Source of the DNA: Rhea pennata
Lineage: Eukaryota; Chordata; Aves; Rheiformes; Rheidae
Length of the DNA: 64,000 bases
Assembly (NCBI RefSeq): GCF_028389875.1
Contig: NC_084702.1
Coordinates: 59,684,553-59,748,552, forward strand
Direction of reading: 5' to 3'
The notes below the pieces were generated by a model that had not been told where the DNA came from, did not search any database, and saw only the letters and a program-made list of their open reading frames with translations. Numbering within the stretch: the stretch's first letter is position 1; each line of letters starts with the position of its first letter. A program made the translations under genes and the position numbers. This document shows positions 13,601 through 27,500 of this stretch, piece by piece.

Positions 13601-15351
13601 TAATTTTTAATGCAGTTTATTACAGGGCTTTTCCATAGATTTTGATCCTAGGACTAAAAATCAGCTTTTAAGATCTAAGTTACCCATAACCCTCCTTGAT
13701 TTCAGTATACTTTGCTGTGCACAGCTGGTTCACAGGAGAGACAGCACAGCCACCAACTTCCAAAGCAGCAACATAGCACAATATCAAAAGATGGTAGAAA
13801 GGAAAACAGTGGATAGATTTTAAAGGATGTCTTGCATATATCTTCTGAAACAACACCTGGTTATATCTAGCATAGCCATCAAGACAGAGGTGATTCAAAT
13901 TATGAGGAGACCAAGTATCTTCCCTCTGATTAATATATTTTACTCACCAGATGTCTCCAGGCTCTTCAAATCCACAAAAAAAAAAGCAGGACCTTTTAAA
14001 TTTCATATCATGCAACTCAGCTGCACTTACAGGGAAAAAAAGAATGAGTAACAGAAAGCCAGTGCTCAGGAAACTGAGTTTTATACTCATGTACATAACA
14101 CTACAAAATTCTATGAAGAGATTAGATTTACATACAGGCCCAGAAGTAATGAGTTACCAGTTCACGGATCTGGCTACATATATCTTGCTGACTTCATACA
14201 AATAAAATAAAATAAGGTTGGTTCCATTCAGAGCAGACTGCTATGGGAGAGAGTCTAAGATAGCCAGAGCATACCCAGAATTTACTATGTGCAAAGTCTG
14301 AATAATTTTATCAAGCAATTACTTATGACCACTGCACAAAACTGAAGTACGAGTTCTAAATTACTTTTTCGATGCTTCCTCCCCAACAGCCAAGCAAATT
14401 TCACTGAATAAGTAAATTCACATGTTAAGTTTCATAACTGCAAAGACTACTAACTGTTCAGTAACTTCTGGGGTCCACTTTTATTAAAATATTGAGAAAT
14501 AATTCATAGTAAATTTGACATCAGCCCACTACCCATCAAACACATACATGTAGGATGTTTTTATGCTAATATGAATATTGTCAGGAATAAATTACTGAAC
14601 CAGCACTGGAAGCAAGACTGTCTAACACAAGATTCCAAGGAGGCTGATTAACTCACTGGAAATTGAGAGCTAATCAGTACAAAGCTTCACTAAGGCTGGC
14701 ATAGCTATACTGCATGGCTGGAACCTAAGCTGTTATCCCTGTAAAGAACTGTATAATGCTACAGAAACAGAATAATTTGTCTAAAGCCAGTTTAATTAGC
14801 TCAATATAGTGTTACACTGTTAAATATGGACATACATCAACCCTCCAAGAACAGTCCTTCGCTAGTTTTTGAACGCTATGTATCAGTTGCAGTGTTGAGT
14901 AACTGGTATGCTGTTAAGAATGATTGCTGTGTTAAACAAGACTTTCACAGGTGACTAGGAAGCCTTTACTTTCTGAAAGACTGAATGATAGATGAACATA
15001 TGTTCCTTATCTAAAGAATTTGCAAAACTCAGAATTACAGTTGTATAAAAAGACGAAATAAAGAATGATATATACCGTTCAAACCCTACATACTTTTCAT
15101 AGGGAGAATAAAAAGTCCCATAAAAGTTAATCAGTAATCTTTCAGATAGTATAACAAAAATGTAACTTACCTCTAAATTTAAACTGCTAAATGAAACAAA
15201 GAAATGGAAAAGTAATAGACACTTTCATCTGGGGGGTGGGCGGGGGTAGAATAATTTTAGTGTAATACTATTACTGCAGTAAACTACATGATAGAAGTGA
15301 ATAGAAAATCTTCCTGTAAACAAGGTGAAATAAAAAAAAAAAGATACTTAC

Positions 15352-15527
15352 CTACGACTAGTTGTTTTCTTTTCTGCCTTAGTTTCCTCCTCTTGAAGTG
15401 GCAATTTAACAGTTTCATTTGTATCGATTTTCAACTTCTTCGCAATGCGTTCTTTCATTTGAAATCTCTCATTGCTAGCGACTTCACCTTCTACACTATC
15501 AGTATCTTCATTATGTTCATCTTCCTC
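15352..15527 (-). CDS. CWC27: CWC27 coding exon 10
   Basis: An acidic segment [20 protein letters not shown], then [10 protein letters not shown] (human [10 protein letters not shown]), then a variable stretch ending TTSR. The donor GTAAGT at 15351 is ideal and leaves phase 2, as at the human SVSR|S junction. I chose acceptor AAG at 15528-15530 because GAG-GAA-GAT then aligns with human GEDESAEHDE. An upstream CAG would start the exon at 15554 and add nine residues in frame. Neither has a strong polypyrimidine tract. Confidence 0.88.
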
Positions 15528-18500
15528 CTTCATTGATTTAAAATTAGAAAATTGCTGGTTTAGCTTTTTTTTAACTACAGAATTTTGAATATGAAAACTT
15601 TTCCTTACAAAGATTAACTTTCAAAAAATGTTAAGTTCTTTTTTAACTGACTTAAAACAAATTTTTCAAAAAAAATCTCCTTATTTGCTTTAGAGGAAAC
15701 ACACAAATTAGAAACATAGTAGTATTTTTTTCATACATAAATTACATCTTTTTTGTATCACTGAGACAACTCCATAAGAAACCCTCCTAGGTCTTAGACC
15801 AAATAACAATGCTGTACCCATCTGATCATTGTTTCCGGGTGCTATTTTTGATCAAGGCAATACATAAAATACTTCTTTAATTTTCCATTAAAAAATAAGT
15901 CCTCACTACAAATATCCTACTACAGGACTATTATACAATCATGATGCGATAGAAAAGGTTTCCTTGTCAGTCTCTGGGAGGGAATTTACAAATGCCACAT
16001 TGTTTGAAAGAGGTGGTGAGAACCTGTTAAAAATGTATATATATATATATATATATTGCTACAGAGATGCTATGTTTCCCAGCCTGACAAAGGAAGGCAG
16101 AAGAGGATAAAACCACCTCAGTTCAAAGATGATTGGGAGGGACAAATAAATTATTCCTCTCAGCAACACAGCGACAACCTGACTGGACCAAAGGATCTAA
16201 GCTTGACTCCTGCTCATCAAAGCTTCCCTGAAGAAGGAAGTCTGCATGAATCTTCCTGGATGGAAAGAGGCAAACTCAGACAAAAATCAGATTGCCAGCA
16301 CTTTGTATTTATTTTGGGGTGGTGCTAATTAGCCAAAGAGACAGCATAAAATGCTAAGTGATGGCAATCTTAACCCCATGCAAAGATGTGACGGTCATAG
16401 AAATGGTACTCAAGAGGACCGTAAAAAACTCCAGGAGAGCCAGGATGTCAAGACATGGAAAGCAACACTCTGAAGAGAATATACACATTTTGGTGTGACT
16501 TACAGGTGGGAGGAGAATCATGATGTCCATGTCCATATGTATGAAAAGAAAAAAATATGAAAAAAAAAAGCAGCAAGCAGCACAGCTTGGGAAGGGAAGA
16601 AAAAAAAATAAATCAAGAGCTGGATTTCAGATATCGATTTTGAGTCATTGTTTAGGAATCTTCAGAGTACCAGGCTTAGATATTAATTTATACAACAGAG
16701 GGCTATTTGAATATCTGAAAAATGACCAGCTAAATGTATTTCTCAGAAGGATTCTCAGAACCCTTCCAACATATAAATACTCCTGTACAGCAAGAATTAC
16801 AAAGCAGGAAGTACAAGAACCTAAACTCAAAACTACGTTTTGTGGCTAGAAATACAATACACAGAAAACAGACTGGAAACTGACAGTTTTCATTTCTGCA
16901 AGATAATGGGACAGGTTGGGTCCTTCCTCTGGTTCCACAGGGCATGAATTAACAGTACAGTACCCATGCATCGCAGATAGATAAGGAAGAGAGAATCCTT
17001 TCCAGCATTCACTTGGGGGAATGGGGGTTGTACTCCCAGCCAAAAAATACATCCCTGTCCTCTCAACAGCAACTCAATGGGCTATCCCCCAAGACCTATG
17101 GCCTTGGGGGGCCACATACTTCAGCTAGCAATTTTGTTCTGCACAATATATGACAATCTCTTGGTAACTAAAATAGTATCCACATTTGGTTGTTTGTCCA
17201 CTGTATTACTACTTGCTTATTCACACATTTCGTGTTTGTCAGGGGTGAGAGTCTCCCTCAATACTATTTTTAGTGAGAAGTACTCGCTGAAAATTTCTTT
17301 TCCTTGGAGAAATCTTTCCAACAGGGTTTTCACTCATACAAAAGTTCCCCCTCAAAACCTAGAGTTTCATTACTATTTATGACAAATTTCATTAAGAGGG
17401 TTTTTTTATTATAATTTTTTCCCCTAAAACATGGAACATGTTTTCCTAAACTTTTTTCTTTTTTTAATCATGGAAGCAGTACTTAGAAAAGTAGCATTTG
17501 TTTCCCCTAAGATGATTTAATTCATACACAAGAAAAAATAAAGATTTATTTATTTTAGAAAAAGTTACTGACCTCACTTGAGCCTCTTTCTTCACCTGCT
17601 ACTTCACTAGAAGAAAAAAAATAACCATAACTACTTTGAAGTACTAGAGAAAGATCAGAGTAATATTTAAAACAAGCAAAAACACACCAAAAAACAGTAC
17701 TTGAATTAAAAATTCTATTCAGTTACCTACTTGAAATTTCAGTCAATGCAGTCATATATAACATGCTCACCTTCAGCCTAAGAGTATCAGTTAGTAATAT
17801 TTTATATCATTTCTAACTACAAGTGTTTAAAAATCACAGGATAAAACATTAGGAAAACTCTATGCTGTCATATAGTAGATAAATTCTGTTATTAAGCATA
17901 GCTTGAGCTACCCAGACAAAACAGTGTCTCTGTAAGATAAAATATTACTATTATTATTATTATTACGATAATTATTTAACCTTAAACCAAGTATCTTGGT
18001 TCAAGAAAGTATGACTGAGCATGTAGATACAAGATTATGGGGCAGTCATGGAAATTAATTTGGATAAAAACGTAGACAAACAAGCGTTATGACAGTGTAT
18101 ATGTGCAATATCTTACAAGAGTAAGTACCAAAAAAATAAGTAACAGTAAGATACTCACATCAGACAAAATACACAACAAATGAGCATACCATCATGGTTT
18201 TTTGACTATGCTCGGTTTTTGGTTTTTGACTAGCATTAGTATGCTAACATACTAATGTTAACCTATCTACCATTAGTTGTCACAAACTAATAATAAAGAC
18301 CCTTGAGGATTTTTCTATCACAAGAAAATAAAAAAAAATAAAAAGTTACGGTAGAGAAACAAAGAAAGGAACATTGAAAGAGTCCCAGAAGCCAAGGCTT
18401 TGAGATATACTCTAATCCATCAATAAATAGCCAAAGCCACCGAAGAAATAATAAATTTGCTGGAACCAATAATGGCATTAATTTATTTTAGAAAATGAAT

Positions 18501-21500
18501 CCAGAAAACTGTCCTGTTTCTTAGTAGAAGATTATAATAAAAAAAAAAATCTTTAAGAAAGTATTAAAGAAAGATTTTGGAGGCATCAGGTTTATGATTC
18601 TGATGACTACTGACCAAATGATTAGATGCTTTAATAAAATGTAAAATAAATAGATGCCTGGAAATAATGATCTAACTGGGATTTATAATATGGCTTCTGT
18701 AAAAGGAACTGCCTTTCCAACTTCTAAGAGTTTTCTGAAGGGCCTAAATGTGGGTCATCAGCTTGATATATTATATTTGGACCTGCACAGAGTGTCTAAT
18801 CAAAAATTTTCAAGGAAACTAAGCATCCCCTGGGTGATGGGAATGAAAAAACAATGAATCCTTGCAATGCAGGGAGATCACTAGTGGTGCTCCACAGGAG
18901 TCTGTGCTGTGCCTTGGGCTGGTCAAACTCATTAACAAAGAGAGTAAGCAGCCAGGTTGCTGTGTTTCTTGATAGTATGAAGTTACTTAGGATAGAAAGA
19001 ACAAGAGAAGACCGAACAATTGCAGGACTTGAGTGACAAGTCAGCAAAATGGCAGGTGAAATTTGAAGTGGATAACAGTGAAATTATGCACATGTGGAAA
19101 AAGGATCCCACATACAGAACAAAGAGCTCTGAACCGACCACCACCAATCATGAATAAATTCTTGGAGTTTACAGGATACTTTCTAACAAACTCTCTCATT
19201 TTAGTACTCAACAGTGATTAAAAGAGCAAATTAGAAGCTCAAGGGAGGTTTAATTAAGAAGGAAACAGAACAAAACAGACTATGTTTATGCAAGTCCATA
19301 AATCTATGATTAACCCATACCTTTAATACATAGTGTAGATCTCAAAAAACAAGGATATTTTAGAACAGAAAAGGGTTCACAGAGGAGCAGAAGTAATAAT
19401 CAAAGTTACAGAACAACTTCTATATGAGGAAAAGTTGAGTAGGCTTTAGCAGTTCAGGCTGGAAAAGAATGGCTTAAGAAGGGACAATGGAAGAGGCAGA
19501 TGGACAGGGACTGACTGCTCACTGTCTCTTCCAACAGAAGAATTAGAAGTTACCAGAGGCTAGCAACAGACAGGTTCAGAAAAAAAAAAAAAAAAAAAAA
19601 AAAAAGGAGGTACTTCTTCCTGCAACAGACAGTACACCCATGGAACTTCTTACAGAAGGATGCTGTAAATACAAAAAACATGACATGGGTTCAAGAGGAG
19701 ACTGAGTGAGTACTTTGAAGAGAGATCTAGATTATTAAACATACATACTACATATATCAAACTAACAGTCCCCTTAGATGAACATAGTTGGAGGCTGGGA
19801 GACTAGTCAAGGAAGCATCATGTCTTCCCCGCTCTTATTCCTCCTCAGGCATCCACTAATGGCCACTATCTATGACAGCCTAACGGTTTAGAGGGGCATT
19901 CAGTCCCCAGCACGGTCATTCTCACTTTCTCAGAGAGTGACTGACAAACAATGAGTACACATGATACTAATCAGATCTAACATTCTGAAAGTAAATCTGG
20001 TTTGGAAATTGAAAATTATGTATTAACCTTTTGACAGCAGGAACTGAGCTTAGGTGGGGATCATCCTTCAGTAGGTCATGACTACTTTTACTTTTTCCCT
20101 TCATGCTCTGTTTAAAAAAAAAGAAGAAGAAGAAAAAAAGGTGTTATAAACATCAGTGTTTTAGAGAGTGGATAGTGAAAAGAGGTAATGGTAAGAAAAA
20201 GATAAATTATTTTCACTATTTTTAGCCTAAACTGTGAGCACAAACACTTCTAATAGCAGAGGAACAGAGAAAGCTCTTTTTTTTCTTATGTCACTGTTTC
20301 CAGAAAGAAGAGTATCAAGTTGATTCTATAGATTTACACCTCTTTCAGGAATAACAATACAGATAATTCTAAGATGGAGGAGGAGGGAAAGAAGGAGACT
20401 GTCCTATTATCACAGTCATTAAACATCATAAAGATACCAGGTCCAACATGTATCTACCTGAGCAAATGAAGAGGTAAGACCTGACTTTCCAATGTGGTAT
20501 ACAGTAACTCAGTAATAACTTGTTCAAAAGTAGTACTTATCACTGGATGGGACATAATTGCACTTAAAGATATGTTCTACTTAGGCATTTTTAAACCAAA
20601 AAGCAAGTATTTGGTGTGAAAGGGAAGAACAAAGCAACAGAATGAGATCCAATACTAAAACACAGACACGTGTGTCAAGAAAAGAAGGGCAACAGTGTGT
20701 TGTTAAGGTAAACAAGTACAGTTAATCTGAACGGGTAAGTCAAAACAAGAAACAACATTAGTTAAAACCATTGTGAAAAACTCCTGATATAGCTCTAACT
20801 GATGATATCTCACTATACCATTATGCCTCATTGCATTCACTGCTTTCTTTCTTATTTTACCATAAATCCCTAGGGCTGAAGACTACCTTTCAGTTATGTT
20901 GGTACAGGATCAAGAACAATGTTGTCTGATTGCGAACCAAAGCAGCTAGTACCTGAACCATATATTTAAGCTAAAAAGCATACAGCCTTAGAGAAATCAC
21001 TTAGATAGCAGCAGAAATGAGGATGACAACTTGCCAAAGCAGTTTATTTAACCAATCTTATTTGAGTGGCAAAGTCAGGTTAGGAAACGTTAGAGCAAAG
21101 ACTATCTAAGCAACCCTAGCTATGTGAACCTGGACAATTCATACTTGTGTAACATTTAATTATACGTTAATGCACTATTTTCCCATACTATCACTAACTT
21201 ATTCAGGGCACAAGATAGATACGTAAGAAAATGGGGTTAAGAATACACTGACAATTAATAATTTGACATACATCAAATTTCGAGCATTTAATGCAACTAT
21301 CACATCCCACTCCTGTAATTAAGGAGGTGAAGGAAAAATATAATACATACCACCTCAATGAATTCTAAACACTAGAAATAGCTCCAAACTATTAAGCATA
21401 AAACATTATGTTTAAGGAAATATAAAAATTATCATGTAGTAACTGAAGTCACATCCAAAGTCAGAGAAGTTAAAAACTTCTGCTTACCTACATGTCAAAA

Positions 21501-24500
21501 TAGTAGAATTGTGAAAACTAAAGTAATTCAGTAATTCCTGATATTAATACTTAAAGCTCAGAAACTAATGAACAAGACTAAAAACTTTAAAGCTTTTTAC
21601 AACATGTGAAACAGTTAATTTTAAGCTGAAAAGAAAAAAAGGAAGGATTAAGTACATTACCTGACTAACTCTATTAACTTCTTCTTCCTCTTCTTCAGCT
21701 TCTTCTCCAAAGGAAAGCAGGTTAAAATTTCTTTAAAAGAAAACACATTTTCTATAAACTCTTTAAACACAATTTTATCAATAATCCAATCCAATAAACT
21801 TTAAACATTACTTTTACATTGTATATTATTTTTTTCTTCTAAATGTACCTACTTCAGATTATGACAAGTTATTTGCAATAAAATATCATTATCTAGACAG
21901 TATTTAGATGTTTCTATCCTCTTCCAAGAGGGAACAATCAGTATAGGCAAGCATCACTTAGAAAGTGTGAAAGTGTTAAGAGGGAATATAATGAAATCTG
22001 CCCTCGTTGAATCTTGCCGTGCCTGACAGTGCAGAACGTTTTTTTTTTGGTTTTTGCTTTTTTCAATACAGCAACATTCAAGTACAAATACAACAGTACA
22101 GTTCAGAAAGGCATCAAATGCACATGTATTTACATAATGTAACTAATAACAATAATGATCTTTAAGTTCTTTCAAAATTTTTTAACTGTTAGATATACTT
22201 ATGCAACATAGATATAGTATATATTTCCTAATACTTTTCATTATATGTTTTTAACCACCAAATTTAATTCACAAGAACTGAAATTTCTCATGTTAAATGC
22301 CTGCCTTTTGCCAAGCATTTTAGTGGGAGAGAAGGGGCAGCTGATAAAGTAAATTCAAAATCTCAAACAGCTGATCTATGATCAAGTTACAAGTATCCCG
22401 TAAGTTCTGTATCACCTTAGTCACAAAAGAATGATTGCATATTCCTGTCCACAGGAAAATGGCTTAAGCTACTGCATTTTACCTCCCTCTGCAGTAAACC
22501 ATACATAATAATTATCGTGGGTCAGCTGATGCACAGTAACTGTTTCAGTTAAAGAAACTAGATTTTTCTGATCTCTGAAGAGACAGAGAAGGAGGTTGTT
22601 TTGCTAACATTAGAAAACATTCTTGTGCACTGGTTAAAACCTTACGTTTCAAAAGTAGAAAGAGAAAATAAGTAAGCTATAAAGTTGAAAAAAAATTAGC
22701 CACTGCTTATATTTACTTTGTGCCTTTTGATTTGGACTTCTTAGTTTCTTCTTCTTGTTTATCCTTCTTCAGCTTTCTATTTGCTCTTGGAACGATGTCC
22801 TCAAATGGATTAAACAAAACCTATTAAAAAATTAGTATTTTAGACATATCTTTAACAGGTACTGTGTTGTAATTAAATGGTTGAATATTTTAAATCAGCA
22901 TATACAAAGACATGTATATCGTAGTTATAAACAAACATGCAAGTTTTCACATTAGAATGCAGCTGTCTGAAAACTGTGAAGAAACAAAAAATCCTTAAGT
23001 TGCAGATTTCAAAACAGAACATATCTACCTCACTACTTCTTATTTTGTGAGGACTAAGTGGTCTCTCTTCCTTGTCAACTTCTACTTCAGCCAGTCGCAA
23101 CATGTTATAGATTGTATCTCCTGTAACCTGATAGAGAAAATATTGTAAGCATGTAAGATTTTTAAAAGGCAATAGGTAAAGGAAACAACTTTTTTAAAAA
23201 TTCAACAGTAGATTTGAAAACGTTAGCGTAGTATTTTTGAGAGCGTGAGAACGGAAAGAGTAAGAGTGTCAAATTCTTAATGGGAGCTGTGAAAGAGGAA
23301 AATAAAAGCACTGGCATGTAGAAATAAGTTGATTTAATTCTTTCAAATAAACCATCATAGTGGCAAATCCACCTTGTGGTTTTCATTTTCCTGATTCTTC
23401 TTGAATGATTGTAATTTACAAATGGAATTCTATTAAAATGTTACTATTATTGAAATGATATATAAGACACAGTCATAAAATTTTCATTAAAGGAAGCACA
23501 GCAGTAAATATAATTTAGAAGAAAACCAACAGCAATGAAGATACTTACAGAAACTACTAATAGAAACATTCTTATCAGATATGGGAAATAAAGAGAACAG
23601 AGACAGACTAAAATGTAGTGAAATAAATTTCAAATGTATACAGCAGAAAAACAATGGTAAAATAGCCTTTGAATAAAGAGATACATATAATTGCTTCTGC
23701 CAAACTCAAATTGGGGTTCTAGCCTATGTAGCAGACCTTTCCAAAGATTGTATGCTTGTTGTTAAGTTCATCTGCACGACCCAACGTAAAGAAAAACTGA
23801 CTGCCATTATCATGGGGTCCAGCATTTGCCATAGCAACAAGTCCTCTTCGATTAAATCGCAATCGTGAGTGGAACTCATCCTGCCAAAGAAGAAAGACAA
23901 AGGAATATGATTTAAATACGTAAATATGTAAAATTTAAATACACATTTAAATTTAAATACATAACTGTAGTTTTTCCACTTCTTTAGCCAACTATATTTA
24001 TATCAGTATACACACATACACAAAATAAGCTGGTAATTTTTTTTCCTGACGGTAATAAAGCTAAGAATTTCTAACATAATGCCAAGATTATATCTAATAG
24101 CTGCTATTCTCAATAGATTTTATTAAAAAAACACTAAGCAAACACTGAAGGAAAAATACTATTTCAATAATATAAACAAACATATGATTTAAGGAAAACT
24201 GTAATCTGTCTTTATATTTATAAAGATTGTTTTTCCAAGCATTGTCTAATTATTGATGTTATTCAGTATTTTTGTTAGAATTAACTCTCCTCCTACTATT
24301 AAATAGATGCTTCTCAAAACAAGTAACTGCATCACATACATCTCTTGTAAATCCATCATTCTTGTTAGCTGCTACATTTAGGGACAAATCTTAATTCAGG
24401 TAAAATAACTGTAAGTTCAGTAACAGACTGCAATAATTCAATATTGAACAAGTATCATGATCCTAAAAAAGTTCTTCCTAGGTAAGACAGAATAGGACTA

Positions 24501-27500
24501 CTTTCAAGAGAACGTGAATTGATGAGTAATATATTAATAGCATGGTAGTATCACATTTTTAAACACTGCAATACTGAAGTATTTTAAGCAGTAGTGCTAC
24601 TACAGCATTGAAAATATTTGTTTTGCGCTCTGCTTAGGTAACCATCCCCTCCACAAACCTCAAGATGTATTACAAGCATGAGTCTACTCTAGCAGTAGGA
24701 GAAATGGAAGGCCCAGAGGTGGCTTCATTCACTAACTGAATGTCTTCCCCACCACGTCTGAAACAAAGCAATCAAGTAGAACAGAACACAGGGTGTGTAT
24801 GCATGGGTGGCTTTGCTTGTGATCTGAAGCTCCTGGTCAAGAAATGAGCTGTGCCAGTATCAACAATTCAAATGAATGCATACACAACATTCAGGAATCC
24901 TTGCTAACTGAGATATAAATATACATAAATAACATGTATTTCTCAGTTTGACACATATAAACACCTACTCTTAATTCTTTCCCTCCCTTCTTTTTTGTGC
25001 AGTTCATGCTAATAAGGTTACATATTTATAACATCACAAGAGCTAGATTTAAGAACTCTGAATACAAAAATGCACATTCAGAAATACTGAAGCAACATGT
25101 CAAAGCAATTAGTGTACGCAACTAGTGTCACATTTCTAACGTGAGTTTTGCTTTTTTGCAACCTAACTTACTAGGAAGGCCAGCTGATAGGGAACAACCA
25201 AAAACTAACACACAAGATAAAGATATCTACCTTGAAAGGAGCTCCATAGATTGAATCTCCACCTGACCCAGTACCTGTGGGATCACCACCTTGCACTATA
25301 AAACCAGGCACAACTCTGTGAAATATTGTGTTATTGTAATACTCTAAAGAAAAAAAGAGAAAAGAAAAAAAGGATATTAAATACACTTAAATGGTCTCAA
25401 ATTTATGCTTCAATAAGTATAGGCAGAGCTATCCAGTGACTGGAAACTGAGAAAACAAGTACTGTAACTGGGTTCTACTCCTTCCATCGTGTTCCCTCCT
25501 CTTCCACTATCTTGCTTGGTGTGACTGTATCTCACCTATAAATTATGATGGATGACATTTATGACAAAGTTGTGGTGTGTCATACATTTCTGCTGCTAAT
25601 GGCACTGTACATCATTGATAAGATGATAGTGATGAGTTTCTTTCTTTCCAGTATTATCACTAGAATGACAGTCTCACTATTTACCGATTTAAAAGGAGAG
25701 CTAAATCTACCACACTTTGTCCCAGCTAACATTTCATGTGTATAGTTATCCTACCCATAGACTAAATGGTTAATATGTTCATTGACCAACATGGAACACA
25801 GATGTCACCACTTTCACCTGCATTGTATCCAAGCTGATGATTTTCACAGAATTAAATATATGGGATATTTTCCTCCATAGGTTACTTTTCTCTGTTCACT
25901 ATACATCAGATAAGATCAAAGGAAAACAAAAGGAACCAAAATTTAACTCTATATATTTTTGCCATATATTTCTTGCATGTATTTCCATTTTTTGTGGGTA
26001 TTTTTGTTTGTTTTTTTTTTAATCTACAACATGCTGCAAAACAAAGCAAGATCTACAAATGTTACAGCACAGCTAGGTATCTTCATAGATGGGTCATACC
26101 CTAGGGAACTTACAAGGGAAATACTCAAATTTATCACAAAAAAAAAGTGTGTGTGATTCTACACAGCAGTCAGACAAATTCAGAAAGGATATGCTTTAAC
26201 CTTGAGGGTAACTGTTAAGACTTGCCAATGGCTGAGCTGCCTTACTTTTGCAAAAAAATCTCAACATCAAGATTAGATTTAAGAAATTAACTAAACAAGA
26301 AACAGACGTGATTTTTGCTAGAGGCACAAATCCCAGACTGCTATTTTTCATAAACAGAGGAAGGCTAAAAGAACTCTTAGCCACTCCATAAATGCATAAA
26401 TGGGATAATAGCAGCCACCAGAAAACACAAAACGGCAAAAAGTCCTTCATATATTCTTGGTATGGTTTCCCAATAGAGAACTTCTCATTCTGGCTTCCAC
26501 TATTTCAATGATAAGCACTGCAGACTTTCAGTCAATACAAAACTACAGCAAAAGAAACATTAAAAGCGCTCATGAATAAATGAAAAAGTAATAAGGATGA
26601 TAATAAAAAGAGTAGCTTTTCAGACAATGTCCAAGTTTTGCACCATTTCCATTCCATACATTCATTAAAGAAGTTATATTTCATAGTGACTTGCCAAAGT
26701 AAGCTTTTCTAAATCTTTGATGTACAGCTTTTCAGTAAATACTATGTCTACTAGATTTGAGAAGAACATCTAAAATTTTTATATTTTTTTCATTCATGTT
26801 CTTTTTACAAGACCTTGAGGAATATTCTCTTTCTGGATACTATTTATTATTTTCATAGAATCACAGAAGGAGTAAGGTTGGAAGGGACCTCTGGAGATCA
26901 TCTAGTCCAACCTCCCTGCTCAGCACGGTCACCTAGAGCATGTTAGACAGGGTCGCATCCAGGCGGGCCTTGAAGATCTCTAGAGAAGGAGACTCCAGAA
27001 CCTCTCTGGGCAACCTGTGCCAGTGCTCCATCACTCTCACAATGAAGAAATTCCCCCTCACGTTCAGGCGGAACTGTCTGTGCTTCAATTTCTGCCCATT
27101 GCCTCTTGTCCTGTCACATGGGACAACTGAAAAGAGTTCGTCCCTGTCCACTTGACACCCTCCCTTCAGGTACTTGTATACTGATAAGATCCAACCCTCT
27201 GATCATCTTTGTAGCCCTACACTGGACTCTCTCCAGTAGCTCCATGTCTCTCTTGGACTGGGGAGCCCAGAACTAGATGCAGTACTCGAGATGAAGCCTC
27301 ACCAGGGCTGAGGAGAGGGGCAGGATCACCTCCCTCCACCTGCTGGCAACACTCTTCCCAATGCACCCCAGGAGACCATCGGCCTTCTTGGCCACAAGGG
27401 CACATTGCTGGCTCATGGTCAACCTGCCATCTACGAGCACTCCCAGGTCCTTCTCTGCAGAGCTGCTCTCCAGAGGGTCAGCTGCAGCTTGTACTGGTGC

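Larger units (their letters stand above)
1..15351 (-). other. CWC27: CWC27 intron 10 (partial)
   Basis: AT-rich intron, open at the left edge. It contains a poly(A) tract at 2760-2798, a coding-like relic at 4255-4850, a SINE at 7551-7690, CR1 relics at about 8240-8935 and 9690-10560, and simple repeats. I looked for the remaining CWC27 exons (the SEELRKEARQLKREL region onward) on the minus strand and found none. From 10.7 to 15.3 kb I see nothing identifiable. Confidence 0.75.

Noticed and set aside
1-15351. Remaining CWC27 exons (C-terminal third)
   Set aside because: I looked for complements of the Lys/Glu-rich SEELRKEARQLK region and the GWMSHVLQFED region and found neither; they must lie left of the window.
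16056-16328. 90-codon plus-strand frame in CWC27 intron 9
   Set aside because: Opposite strand to the gene, begins next to a (TA)n tract, no recognised domain or splice context; treated as chance.
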